Below, piece after piece: positions 29,761-37,266 of a DNA stretch of 41,814 nt. The stretch lies in assembly GCF_009296165.1 (NCBI RefSeq), contig NZ_VUAZ01000054.1, positions 1 to 41,814 on the forward strand, written 5' to 3'. Each line of letters opens with the position of its first letter. The stretch's first letter is position 1. Made by a program: the position numbers and the translations under genes. Below the pieces are notes generated by a model. It searched no databases and had not been told where the DNA came from. It saw only the letters and a list, made by a program, of their open reading frames with translations. Source of the DNA: Pseudomonas kitaguniensis (GTDB taxonomy: Bacteria > Pseudomonadota > Gammaproteobacteria > Pseudomonadales > Pseudomonadaceae).

Positions 29761-30042
29761 TTACTGAGTGCCGACGGGCGAATCCAACACCTTCACTACA
29801 TCATCAATCACCGCTTTTACCATCTCCTGCAAGTAATGCGACGCCCAGGCATAACGGTCCGTTTCCTTGGTCATCGCCGCATCTTCTGAGAGCTGCTTCG
29901 CGACGTGGAGGAGGTCGGAGGCGTGTTGCAAAGCTTCGTGCAGAGAAACGCCGCTGTTGACGCGGAAAAGAGGTTGGTCGGAGTGGAAAGAGAAGGGGGT
30001 GACGCCGAGGGTGGTTAATGCAGACGGATTTGTCGCGGTCAT
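29761..30042 (-). CDS. DUF3077-like small protein
   Basis: The 93-residue product has the DUF3077 pattern: a short N-terminal tail, LFRVNSGVSLHEALQHASDLL, then a helix ending RYAWASHYLQEMVKAVIDDV. The function of the family is unknown; it is common and multi-copy in Pseudomonas accessory regions. The ATG at 30042 has GGAG eight bases before it; a start five codons earlier is possible. It is alone on its strand between the integrase relic and the inverted-repeat unit. Confidence 0.75.
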   Translation of the reverse strand: MTATNPSALTTLGVTPFSFHSDQPLFRVNSGVSLHEALQHASDLLHVAKQLSEDAAMTKETDRYAWASHYLQEMVKAVIDDVVKVLDSPVGTQ

Positions 30043-30335
30043 CGGTAAAACTCCCATATCAATTGAGAGCTACCACATTCGTTATCAGGCGAATGGGCGC
30101 TGTGCGCCTTGATTAACTCGGGTTCTCATGCCCGTCGCTGAATTTGCAGCGACCGGGGGAGGTTAGCGTGATGGTGGGGAGGGTGCAAGTGGGAATAATA
30201 AGGCCCTTTGCTTGGTCTGAGTGCCAGTGGGCTCAAGCTCGCTGAAGGCGCCTTGAACTGATCATTTGAAGCTTTAATACTAAGGTTGATCAGCCATGGT
30301 CATTGGTTTAATGGCTAAGGCCGCTTTCGGCCAGA

Positions 30336-30379
30336 AGCGGACGTTTTGAGGAGAGAAATTAAATCCGCCCCCTTCATCC
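30336..30379 (+). repeat. Left 44-bp inverted repeat of a small unit
   Basis: This 44-base arm matches the reverse complement of 31134-31177 at 40 of 44 positions (begins AGCGGACGTTTTGA, contains GAGAAATTAAATCC). It lies beyond the 3' end of the broken membrane-protein gene. A pseudo-palindromic CCGCTTTCGGCCAGAAGCGG sits just outside. Confidence 0.85.
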
Positions 30380-30453
30380 ACTATGCCTTTCTCGTCTCTT
30401 CCATTACGAGTCACAGGCCTACGGACCTGAGCAGCGGCCAATACCAAGGGGAC

Positions 30454-30913
30454 CTAGATCGCTGGAGGGCGGTTGTAGCGTCCATATTCCAGGCGCTGGA
30501 TTTTTATGGAGATCATCGCGAAAAGGAGGAGGATACCTATGCCGCCGGAAGCCGCGACAACCACGGAAAAAGCCCCCCCAAATATGAGCAATACTGCCGG
30601 TGCTCCTGAGCGCAGCGAAGACGAGACAAACAAGCGAAATCACGAATCCCAGAATCGCAATGGCCAACGAGCACTCCCGCTCAAATTTGTCCTGAACCGG
30701 ATCCCCACCGACTAGTGTTCTCGGAATCTCCCGAATGCAAGCCGCCCAGATAGAAACGCAGAAAAAAGAGAACGCCGGAAACTGCAGGGAAATATCAGGT
30801 TCGGGGTTCGAAAAATAGATGATGAAAAGCCATATAAGCACAGGCATCAACGTCAGAAGCACTTCATACGTCGCCCAAACCGATGACCGAGCGATGATGC
30901 TTCCATTCGACAT
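30454..30913 (-). pseudogene. Predicted integral membrane protein, frameshifted at a G7 tract
   Basis: On the minus strand, ATG 30913 (GAAGG five bases upstream) opens a protein with hydrophobic segments at about residues 14-32 (LLTLMPVLIWLFIIYF) and 36-54, then 79-98 (LAIAILGFVISLVCLVFAA). The frame then runs through seven G (plus-strand C7 at 30573-30579), after which it becomes hydrophilic and Pro/Arg-rich. Skipping one G restores a fourth hydrophobic stretch, AFSVVVAASGGIGILLLFAM, and a stop at 30454, giving 152 residues. It could be a real mutation, a phase-variable tract or an assembly error. No family is recognised. It is enclosed by 44-bp inverted repeats. Confidence 0.6.
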
Positions 30914-31133
30914 TGACGCCTTCCCGCTCCCATTTCCTTCACTCAAAATCTGTCTCCTGCCAATAAATGAATGATAAAAGTCGTCCGCGTACAGGCGGTG
31001 ACCGCAATGACGGCCCTCGGCTTGGCGGGCGAGTAATGATATCAAATAGGCATCATCCATGATAGAGATTGGAACAACCGATCGGTTCGCCGGTGTGCTG
31101 TACTGAAGACGCGATTTAAATGCCCGCCCCTTG

Positions 31134-31177
31134 GGATAAAGGGGACGGATTTAATTTCTCTATTCAAAACGTCCGCT
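31134..31177 (-). repeat. Right 44-bp inverted repeat of a small unit
   Basis: Mate of 30336-30379 (40/44 identical). Contains GGGGACGGATTTAATTTCTC. Together they enclose about 750 bases holding only the membrane-protein gene. The stretch 31178-31370 to its right shows no convincing gene. Confidence 0.85.
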
Positions 31178-31370
31178 CTTTCCGCTTGCAGTCCCTTACT
31201 TTAAGTAGGCTTATGGGCAGGTAGTTAAAAGGACGAGTACAACTCGGCCTGAATCGCCTTTAATTTTCTAGACGAAACAGAATGACCCCTTTTGGCAGAA
31301 AGAAGCCTTCCAGAACGTTGAGCTTTTCGACTGCTTGGAGCCTCACGCACACCCAGGTCTTGTTTCTTGG

Positions 31371-31399
31371 AAATGCATAATCTATGCAAATTAGCATTT
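31371..31399. promoter_or_regulatory. Repressor-gene upstream palindromes (autoregulatory operator candidate)
   Basis: TGCATA-ATC-TATGCA (31374-31388) is a perfect dyad, and CAAAT-TAGC-ATTTG follows at 31386-31399. The half-site AAATGCAT is shared with the two palindromes on the far side of the repressor gene, so the same repressor probably binds both flanks. Confidence 0.55.
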
Positions 31400-31433
31400 G
31401 CCAACCCCCAAATCCCCCGTCATCATCCGCGTT

Positions 31434-32168
31434 ATGCAAAAACGCAACGTTTCAACCGTCTTAAGAGAGCTACTCGACCGCGACCGGATCTCCCCCACGG
31501 AGCTTCACCGGCGTACCGGCGTGCCTCAATCCACACTCTCCCGGATTCTCAGCGGCAAGATCGTTGACCCGTCGGATAAACACATCTCGCGCATCGCCGA
31601 GTACTTTCGCGTGAGCACCGACCAACTGCGCGGGCGCGTGGCGGTGGGCGCTTTGCGTGACGACGGGCGTGACCCGATGCATTCGGAGCTCAAGGACATA
31701 AGCCTGTGGGATGACGACACGCCCGTTAATGATGACGAGGTGTCGATCCCCTTTCTGCGTGAGGTTGAATTGGCTGCTGGATCAGGAAGATTCGTCATCG
31801 AGGAAAGCGAGAAGGCCAGCCTGCGTTTCGGCAAGCGCAGCCTTCGGCATAACGGTGTGCAGTTCGATCAGGCCAAGTGTGTGACGGTGCGCGGCAACAG
31901 TATGTTGCCGGTGCTGCGCGACGGCGCCACGGTGGGGGTGAATGCGGGCAAGTGTGGTATCGGCGATATTGTTGACGGCGACTTGTACGCCATCAACCAC
32001 AACGGCCAATTGCGCGTGAAACAGCTCTATCGCTTGCCTTCCGGTATTCGCCTGCGCAGTTTCAACCGCGATGAGCACCCGGACGAGGACTACAGCTTTC
32101 AGGATATTCAGGATGAGCAGATCAGCATCCTCGGCCATGTGTTCTGGTGGGGTATGTACGCCCGTTAA
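31434..32168 (+). CDS. CI/LexA-like S24 repressor controlling the tailocin cluster
   Basis: Phage-type repressor expected to be inactivated by RecA-stimulated self-cleavage. The 244-residue protein has an N-terminal helix-turn-helix (ELHRRTGVPQSTLSRILSG, about residues 23-41) and a C-terminal S24 peptidase domain. Visible residues are the cleavage pair Ala115-Gly116 (LAAGSGR), nucleophile Ser156 (RGNSMLPV) and general base Lys196 (LRVKQL). The ATG at 31434 is chosen as the start of the helix-turn-helix domain; no ribosome site is seen, and upstream in-frame starts exist. It heads the tail gene cluster in the same orientation and is separated from it by its own terminator. It is comparable in role to PrtR of pyocin systems. 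Confidence 0.92.
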   Translation: MQKRNVSTVLRELLDRDRISPTELHRRTGVPQSTLSRILSGKIVDPSDKHISRIAEYFRVSTDQLRGRVAVGALRDDGRDPMHSELKDISLWDDDTPVNDDEVSIPFLREVELAAGSGRFVIEESEKASLRFGKRSLRHNGVQFDQAKCVTVRGNSMLPVLRDGATVGVNAGKCGIGDIVDGDLYAINHNGQLRVKQLYRLPSGIRLRSFNRDEHPDEDYSFQDIQDEQISILGHVFWWGMYAR

Positions 32169-32185
32169 CCTTCTTGCGTAAGACC

Positions 32186-32211
32186 AAACCCGCCATGAGC
32201 GGGTTTTTTTT
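32186..32211 (+). terminator. Terminator of the repressor gene
   Basis: AACCCGC-CATGA-GCGGGTT followed by a T8 run and CGCCTG. Confidence 0.93.
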
Positions 32212-32251
32212 CGCCTGTAAAAACCGCCAAACCCTTTGTCCACCGGGCTTA

Positions 32252-32300
32252 AAATGCATTCATGCATTTCCACGGCAAAAATAAATGCACTGATGCATTG
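32252..32300. promoter_or_regulatory. Two repressor operators upstream of the tailocin promoter
   Basis: AAATGCAT-TC-ATGCATTT (32252-32269) is a perfect 8-2-8 palindrome. AAATGCAC-TG-ATGCATTG (32283-32300) is a second, near-perfect copy centred 31 bases downstream, about three helix turns. The second overlaps the -35 hexamer of the promoter. Their half-site recurs before the repressor gene. Confidence 0.75.
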
Positions 32301-32326
32301 ACTGTATATTTATACAGGCATATTCT
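32298..32326 (+). promoter_or_regulatory. SOS promoter of the tailocin operon (LexA box between -35 and -10)
   Basis: TTGACT (32298-32303) and TATTCT (32321-32326) are exactly 17 bases apart. The spacer is almost filled by CTGTATATTTATACAG (32302-32317), a perfect CTGT-N8-ACAG LexA box. Expected transcription start is about 32333. Direct LexA repression is inference from the perfect match and position. Confidence 0.82.
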
Positions 32327-32368
32327 TTATCTCAAGCCAGCCAACAAGGTCTGGTGGAGGCGGCAAGG

Positions 32369-32473
32369 ATGCTGCCAAGGAAGACAAGGAAGGCAAGCAA
32401 CATCGGCAAGGACGCCATCGAAGCGATGGCAGGGAAGCCAGGTAACACCGGCAAGGATGCCGACGCTCTTTAG
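32369..32473 (+). CDS. Candidate 34-residue ORF, first in the tailocin transcript
   Basis: ATG 32369 has GGTGGAGG eight bases upstream and lies about 36 bases after the predicted transcription start. The product is basic at the N-terminus (MLPRKTRKASNIGKD), then Gly/Ala/Lys rich with two GKDA repeats. No family is recognised. It could be a leader peptide, a small regulator or a chance ORF; support is the strong ribosome site and position. Confidence 0.4.
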   Translation: MLPRKTRKASNIGKDAIEAMAGKPGNTGKDADAL

Positions 32474-32501
32474 TTGTAACGCTTTGAAAAACAGGCAGCG
32501 A

Positions 32502-32759
32502 TGAACCGGCCTTAACGGTTCAGAGGGTTGGCAACTGACCCGGGTGCGCAGCGTAAAGCACCAGAAGCAGTTATCCGGCAGACAGGGATCGTGGTCGGAA
32601 AAAACATGGAGACAGGTCCGTACCGCGCCAGTAGCGCCGAAGGACCAGTGCCTTGCCTCACCCTTACGGGGCCTTTTTTGACGGCGTTTTATCGCCACGC
32701 CGGGTTGCCAGGCAACCGCGGTCATTTTTCAAAAGGTGCGTAAGGGTGGGGCAGGGCAC
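32502..32759 (+). other. Structured untranslated leader before holin
   Basis: Between the small ORF and the holin gene (32474-32872) I see no convincing gene but strong RNA structure. TGAACCG-GCCTTAA-CGGTTCA lies at 32502-32522. A 21-base arm at 32648-32668 pairs with 32739-32759 at 19 of 21 positions. Between the arms are GGGGCC plus six T (terminator-like), GGCG-TTTTAT-CGCC and GTTGCC-A-GGCAAC. The layout suggests a multi-branched regulatory RNA, possibly controlling read-through into the tail genes. Confidence 0.5.
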
Positions 32760-32774
32760 AGGACATCATTACTG

Positions 32775-32799
32775 AAAAGCCTGGGCGACCGGGCTTTTT
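32775..32799 (+). terminator. Terminator-like hairpin in the leader, 74 bases before holin
   Basis: AAAAGCCTGG-GCGA-CCGGGCTTTT with one G-T pair and a further T. If active it would stop transcripts from the SOS promoter before holin unless antiterminated, or it ends a leader RNA. Confidence 0.7.
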
Positions 32800-32872
32800 G
32801 GAATGCTTACCTATAAATGGATTTACCCAGAACCCGGCACTCTGCCGGTAATGCTCAGCCAGGAGGCGTGAC

Positions 32873-33211
32873 ATGACAAACGAGCAGCAAGCGTTGGCGG
32901 AAATGCCTGTCTGGCTGGTGATCGCACTGGCCGTGATCGGCGGGGTTTCCGGCGAAATGTGGCGCGCCGACAAAGAGGGCGCCCGCGGGTGGTCGCTGGT
33001 CCGGCGTCTGGCCCTGAGGTCCGGGGCGTGCATGGTGTGCGGGGTTTCAGCCCTAATGCTGTGTTACGCCGCCGGTATGTCGATTTGGACCGCCGGCGCC
33101 ATCGGCTGCCTGACCGCCATGGCGGGTGCCGACGTGGCCATCGGCCTGTATGAGCGGTGGGCGGCCAAGCGCATCGGGGTCAACGAAAGCTCCCGCCCGG
33201 ACCCGCAGTAA
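32873..33211 (+). CDS. Holin, phage lambdoid/LydA-like class
   Basis: Small inner-membrane protein that forms the lysis pore releasing tailocins. The 112-residue product has three hydrophobic stretches: about residues 12-28 (VWLVIALAVIGGVSG), 48-67 (ACMVCGVSALMLCYAAGM) and 69-90 (IWTAGAIGCLTAMAGADVAIGL), then a charged tail. AGGAGG lies five bases before the ATG. It is the first well-supported gene after the SOS promoter, as in other tailocin clusters; the lysozyme gene is not in this window and is expected later in the cluster. Confidence 0.85.
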   Translation: MTNEQQALAEMPVWLVIALAVIGGVSGEMWRADKEGARGWSLVRRLALRSGACMVCGVSALMLCYAAGMSIWTAGAIGCLTAMAGADVAIGLYERWAAKRIGVNESSRPDPQ

Positions 33212-33232
33212 CCGTTGCAAGGACGCTACCTA

Positions 33233-33748
33233 ATGACACTTATCGAAAAACCATCCCAACTGCTACAGGCGATTGGCGAGGCGCTGCACCGTGCATTCCC
33301 GGACCTGAAGGTCGGCAGTTATCAGGACTTTCAGGGCGCCGTGGAACAAACCGCGGTGTTGATTTCGGTCGAGGGCAATGGCACGGGCACTCGCTCTTGC
33401 GAAGGGCGCAAGGCCCACGCCTTGGCGATCTCGCTCAAGGCCATTCTGGCGCCGGGTGCACTGCCATTTGACGCCTGCGACCTGGCCAGCCAACTCATGG
33501 ACCTGGTGCTGGATAACCGCTGGAACTTGCCGCTGGCGCAGTGCGATTTGCCGATCAATATCGTTGCCGCGCCCTCTATTCAGAGCACCGCAGAAAAGGA
33601 CTACGACACCTGGACTGTTTCCTTCACCCAAACACTCTATTTGGGGCCGGAGTTACTCAACGATCCCACAGGCCAACCGCTGTTCGCCTGCACTTGGGAC
33701 GTGTCGAACATCGATGATCCCGGTCAATACAAACCACTGGCGGAGTAG
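33233..33748 (+). CDS. Tail-cluster protein, Mu gp37-like position
   Basis: The 171-residue product has no motif I can name with certainty. Its composition (mixed alpha/beta, no membrane segment) and place before the V-type baseplate gene suggest a tail terminator or completion protein, similar in position to Mu gp37 proteins. The ATG at 33233 has AAGGA nine bases upstream. It ends three bases before the next gene, in the same operon. Confidence 0.55.
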   Translation: MTLIEKPSQLLQAIGEALHRAFPDLKVGSYQDFQGAVEQTAVLISVEGNGTGTRSCEGRKAHALAISLKAILAPGALPFDACDLASQLMDLVLDNRWNLPLAQCDLPINIVAAPSIQSTAEKDYDTWTVSFTQTLYLGPELLNDPTGQPLFACTWDVSNIDDPGQYKPLAE

Positions 33749-33751
33749 CCC

Positions 33752-34363
33752 ATGTTCGACGCGCTGTTACGCATGCAACTGGGGCCGATTGTCGAGCGCC
33801 TGGCAGAGATGGAAGCCCAACTCGAAGACGTGTATCGACGTGCCGAGAGTGTGTGCCGGATTGGCATTTGCCAGGAAGTCGACGCCGCCAGCAACACCTG
33901 CAAGGTCAGCCACGGTGAGTTGCTCACGCCGGCGATCCGCTTTTTCAACCCCAGCGCGGGTGCGCAAACCGAAACCCGTATCCCCACCGTGGGCGAGCAG
34001 TGCGTGTTGCTCAACTACGGCGGCGGTGAGGGCGGCGCGCAATCGGTGGCGCTGTTCGGCCTCAACAGTGATCGCTTTCCGCCGGTTTCCAGCGTGGCGA
34101 CGCTCACAAGGCGGCGCCATCAGGACGGCACCCAAAGCGACTACGACGACGCCAGCCATACCTTCAACTGGGTCAACGGCACCACCACGTTCACAGGTTC
34201 GCGCGAACAGGTTGAAGCCAGGGTCGGCGCGGCCGGCCTGACGATGAACGCCCAAGGCATCACCCTGCAAGTCGGCGGCACTCTTTTAGTGTTGGATGCG
34301 GCTGGCGCGCACTTCAGCGGCCCGGTGGTGGACCACCAGGGCCGAGTCATCAGCCCCCGATAA
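33752..34363 (+). CDS. Baseplate assembly protein V (tail spike, Mu gp45/P2 V type)
   Basis: Central spike at the tip of the contractile tail. The 203-residue protein has an OB-fold-like N-terminal domain (CRIGICQEVDAASNTCKVSHGELLTPAI), the family segment PTVGEQCVLLNYGGGEGGAQSVALFG, and a beta-rich C-terminal spike region (NWVNGTTTFTGS to LVLDAAGAHFSGPVVDHQG). It starts three bases after the previous stop. Confidence 0.88.
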   Translation: MFDALLRMQLGPIVERLAEMEAQLEDVYRRAESVCRIGICQEVDAASNTCKVSHGELLTPAIRFFNPSAGAQTETRIPTVGEQCVLLNYGGGEGGAQSVALFGLNSDRFPPVSSVATLTRRRHQDGTQSDYDDASHTFNWVNGTTTFTGSREQVEARVGAAGLTMNAQGITLQVGGTLLVLDAAGAHFSGPVVDHQGRVISPR

Positions 34364-34372
34364 GGACATCGC

Positions 34373-34705
34373 ATGATCGGAATAGATCGAAACACCGGGG
34401 CAGCCGTCGATGACTGGCTGCAGTTCGTGCAGCGCGCCACCCGAGCGCTGACCACACCCGTGGGTACTCGCCAAAAACGCCCGTTGTACGGCTCGATGGT
34501 CCCGCAATTGCTCGGCCAAAACCTTGGCGACGACCTGCTGATTCTCGCGCAAAGCCATGCGGCTCAAGCGTTCTATAACGCGCAGAACGGCATCGGCGAC
34601 TTTCAGCCCCAGGTCATCGTCGCCACCCGCCAGGGCGCAGGCCTGTTGCTGCGGTTTGCCGGCACCTGGAAAAACCGCCAACAAACCTTCGAGGTCGTGA
34701 CATGA
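34373..34705 (+). CDS. GPW/gp25-family baseplate wedge protein
   Basis: Lysozyme-like wedge subunit of the baseplate inner ring (P2 W/T4 gp25 family). The 110-residue product opens MIGIDRNTGAAVDDW and holds the family core ALTTPVGTRQKRPLYGSMVP. AAGGA is well placed before the ATG. The stop overlaps the baseplate J start as ATGA. Confidence 0.92.
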   Translation: MIGIDRNTGAAVDDWLQFVQRATRALTTPVGTRQKRPLYGSMVPQLLGQNLGDDLLILAQSHAAQAFYNAQNGIGDFQPQVIVATRQGAGLLLRFAGTWKNRQQTFEVVT

Positions 34706-35697
34706 GCATGTTGATCCCCGGCCAGAACCAACTGGCGGAACCGGCCATCATTGCGGTGGATGAGTTCGAACCGTTGCTGGCTGAATTCAAGGCGTTTGTT
34801 ATCGACTACGTGGCCACCCGAGCGCCGCAAAGCGCGGCCAAACTCAAGGTTAGCCTCGACAATGAAAGCGAGTTGCTGACCCTCGCCCTGGAAGCTTTTT
34901 GCGTGCGTTTGCAGACTCACGAACGCAAATACAACGCACGCATCAAGCAGATGCTGGCGTGGTGGGCCACCGGTAGCAACCTGGATGCACGCCTGGCCGA
35001 TATGGGCCTCGAACGCCAAGTGCTCGACCCCGGCGACCCGGCGGCTTTCCCGCCCGTACCGCCGACGCTTGAAAGCGACGACGACGCCCGCTTGCGTTAT
35101 TACCTGGCACCGCATGCCCCGGCGGCGGGCTCGCGGATGCAGTATCGCCGAGAGGTGTTCACCCTGGGCGAACGGCCGTCGGTGAACGTGCAGAGCGCCA
35201 CTCCGGGCGTGGTCACGGTCAGTTACACCTTTGACCCGGACGGCTACGCGGCGCAGGTCAAGGATGGCAATGGGCGTCGAACGGCGCCCGGTGAAGTGAT
35301 GGTCACCGTGCTCTCCCGCGACGGCGACGGTACGCCATCGGCGGATTTGCTTGACGGTGTTCGTCGCCATTTCGCACGGCCGGATGTGCGGCCCGAGACG
35401 GATTTGGTCAGCGTGCAAGCTGCGCAAATCCTGCGCTACAAAATTCGCGTGGTGGCCAGGATCAACGCAGGTCCCGATTCCGGCCTTACTCAAGTCGCCG
35501 CGCAGAAACTGCTGCAAGACTACGCAGAGTCGTGTCATCGCCTGGAAGGCCGCGTAGATCCGAGCTGGATCGATTACGCGATCCACAGTGCCGGGGCGGC
35601 GCAACTGCAAATCCTTGAACCGCTGGCGCCGATCATCGGCACTGCGTTCCAGGCCCCGTATTGCACGGGCGTCGAGGTGGAGGTGCGCACGCTATGA
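34702..35697 (+). CDS. Baseplate J protein (gp6/J family)
   Basis: Wedge protein forming the baseplate ring that releases the sheath. The 331-residue protein shows the Baseplate_J middle (RMQYRREVFTLGERPSVNVQS; GEVMVTVLSRDGDGTPSADLLDGVRRHFA) and C-terminal repeats ending VEVEVRTL. It overlaps both neighbours by four bases (ATGA), so V-W-J-I are translationally coupled. Confidence 0.94.
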   Translation: MSMLIPGQNQLAEPAIIAVDEFEPLLAEFKAFVIDYVATRAPQSAAKLKVSLDNESELLTLALEAFCVRLQTHERKYNARIKQMLAWWATGSNLDARLADMGLERQVLDPGDPAAFPPVPPTLESDDDARLRYYLAPHAPAAGSRMQYRREVFTLGERPSVNVQSATPGVVTVSYTFDPDGYAAQVKDGNGRRTAPGEVMVTVLSRDGDGTPSADLLDGVRRHFARPDVRPETDLVSVQAAQILRYKIRVVARINAGPDSGLTQVAAQKLLQDYAESCHRLEGRVDPSWIDYAIHSAGAAQLQILEPLAPIIGTAFQAPYCTGVEVEVRTL

Positions 35698-36320
35698 GTG
35701 AGAAAAACACTTTGCTGCCCGCCAACAGTTCGCCGCTAGAGAAGGCGCTGGACCTGGGATTCGGCTATTTGCTTGAGCGGGTGACGCCACCGTTTCCTGC
35801 ATTGATGGACCCGGCGAACACACGTGATGCATTTTTGCCCTACCTGGCGGTGGATCGTGGCGTCAGCGAATGGAGTACCACGGCGCCTGAAACCGAAAAA
35901 CGCCTGACGGTGAAACTGGCTTGGCCCACTGCACGTCAGGCCGGCACCCGCCAGGCCCTGGAAAACGCCGCCAAGGGCCTGCAACTGGTGCCCGAGGTGC
36001 GCGCCTGGTACGAGCAAGACCCAAAGGGCGTGCCCTATAGCTTTTCCATACGGGCCTACACCGAATTGCCCTACAGCGAAACCATCGACGCGCGGCTCGA
36101 CCGGCGTTTGGCGGATGCCAAAAGTGAGCGCGACATCGTGTCGATCTCCGTAGGTTTGGGCGTGTCGGGCCGCCACTTCATCGGTGCGCTGACGCTGGGT
36201 GGTGAGCTCACCTCAATTTACCCAAGGGTTCTGGCAGGGGCCGAGTCCTCGGGGCGTGTCGTTACGGCGATCGGGCTCTACACCGTCGAAACCACTACCC
36301 TTTACCCACAGGAGCACTAA
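35694..36320 (+). CDS. Tail protein I (baseplate-fibre connector)
   Basis: P2 gpI-type baseplate protein linking the wedge to the tail fibre. The 208-residue product has LLPANSSPLEKALDLGFG near the start, then LPYLAVDRGVSEWS, RLTVKLAWPTARQAGTRQAL and a fibre-facing C-terminus (AESSGRVVTAIGLYTVE). It starts within the J stop (ATGA) and ends directly before the fibre ATG. Confidence 0.9.
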   Translation: MSEKNTLLPANSSPLEKALDLGFGYLLERVTPPFPALMDPANTRDAFLPYLAVDRGVSEWSTTAPETEKRLTVKLAWPTARQAGTRQALENAAKGLQLVPEVRAWYEQDPKGVPYSFSIRAYTELPYSETIDARLDRRLADAKSERDIVSISVGLGVSGRHFIGALTLGGELTSIYPRVLAGAESSGRVVTAIGLYTVETTTLYPQEH

Positions 36321-37259
36321 ATGGCTGATTACTACACCCTGCTCACCGACGCCGGCATCGCCTATGAAACCGCCTGCAAAGCGGCTGGCGTGCCGGTCAA
36401 GCTGACGCAGATTTCCATCGGTGACGGTAACGGCGCCGCTTACAACCCTGACGCCAGTGCCAAGGCGCTCAAACGCGAAGTCTGGCGTGGGCCTCTTAAT
36501 GCGTTGTTTCAAGATGAAAAAAACCCCAGTTGGTTGATGGCCGAGGTCACGCTGCCTGCGCAGGTTGGCGGGTGGTATGTGCGCGAGGCCGGGTTGTGGA
36601 CCGACACGGGCATCTTGTACGCCATCGCCAAATATCCGGAGTCTTATAAGCCTGTCTTGGCGGCGTCCGGGACAGGCAAAGAGTTTTACATTCGGGCGAT
36701 TTTTGAGACCAGTAACGCGTCGATGGTGACGTTGCTGATTGACGATACAGTGGTCAAAGCCACCCGCGCCTGGGTCATCGATTACGTCGCCAAGTCGACC
36801 TATAGAAAGTCCGAAGTCGATGCAATGACCGCGCAGGCCACCGAGTCAAATCGTGGTACGGCAAAGGTTGCAACGCAAGTTCAGACCCTTCAGGGGTTGG
36901 ATGACGCCACCATCATCACGCCTAAAAAGCTGCGCTTAGGGTTTTCTATCTCCTTGGGTGTTAACAGTTACGTGGTCTTTCCAAGTTGGTTGGGTGGTTT
37001 GATCCTGCAGATGGGTTACAGCAGCGTCGTAACAACCGAGTCGGTTATTGCTTTCCCTTTAGCTTTTCCAAACCGTTGCCTGTGGGTTTCCGAGTGCGAC
37101 AACACTGGCGCGAACGGCACTATGAAGACTGTCTGGCAGTTTCGCTCTATTACTGCAACCGGCTTGAATGCGCTGAACATGGGCACGCTTACCAAAGGCT
37201 CAAGCACCTTTAACACGACGACCGCGTCAGGTTGTGTCTACTTTGCAATCGGTTACTGA
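36321..37259 (+). CDS. Tail fibre (receptor-binding protein), short form
   Basis: Determines which strains the tailocin kills. The 312-residue protein has an N-terminal DUF3751-like tail-attachment domain (about residues 1-160: MADYYTLLTDAGIAYE; AEVTLPAQVGGWYVREAGLW; ILYAIAKYPESYKP). A short linker follows (TAQATESNRGTAKVATQVQ), then a gp53-like C-terminal receptor domain (YVVFPSWLGGLILQMG; FPNRCLWVSECDNTGANGT; GCVYFAIGY). The fibre is much shorter than the roughly 600-700 residue R2-pyocin fibre. G+C falls in the C-terminal part (45% at 36961-37020 against 65% at 38041-38100), typical of exchanged receptor domains. GGAG precedes the ATG. Confidence 0.93.
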   Translation: MADYYTLLTDAGIAYETACKAAGVPVKLTQISIGDGNGAAYNPDASAKALKREVWRGPLNALFQDEKNPSWLMAEVTLPAQVGGWYVREAGLWTDTGILYAIAKYPESYKPVLAASGTGKEFYIRAIFETSNASMVTLLIDDTVVKATRAWVIDYVAKSTYRKSEVDAMTAQATESNRGTAKVATQVQTLQGLDDATIITPKKLRLGFSISLGVNSYVVFPSWLGGLILQMGYSSVVTTESVIAFPLAFPNRCLWVSECDNTGANGTMKTVWQFRSITATGLNALNMGTLTKGSSTFNTTTASGCVYFAIGY

Positions 37260-37266
37260 GGTTCAG

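Noticed and set aside
30914..31060. N-terminal extension of the membrane protein to ATG 31060
   Set aside because: The extension is hydrophilic and lacks a ribosome site, whereas ATG 30913 has GAAGG at correct distance and opens directly into the hydrophobic part.
31225..31350. Minus-strand frame of 41 codons (GTG start), basic and Ser/Arg-rich, divergent from the repressor
   Set aside because: No ribosome site, non-ATG start and no family resemblance. It could be the tail of an old gene, but I cannot support it as a CDS.
32528..32743. 71-codon plus-strand frame in the tailocin leader
   Set aside because: No ribosome site, composition unlike a protein, and it runs through the arms of the RNA hairpin, which explain the sequence better.
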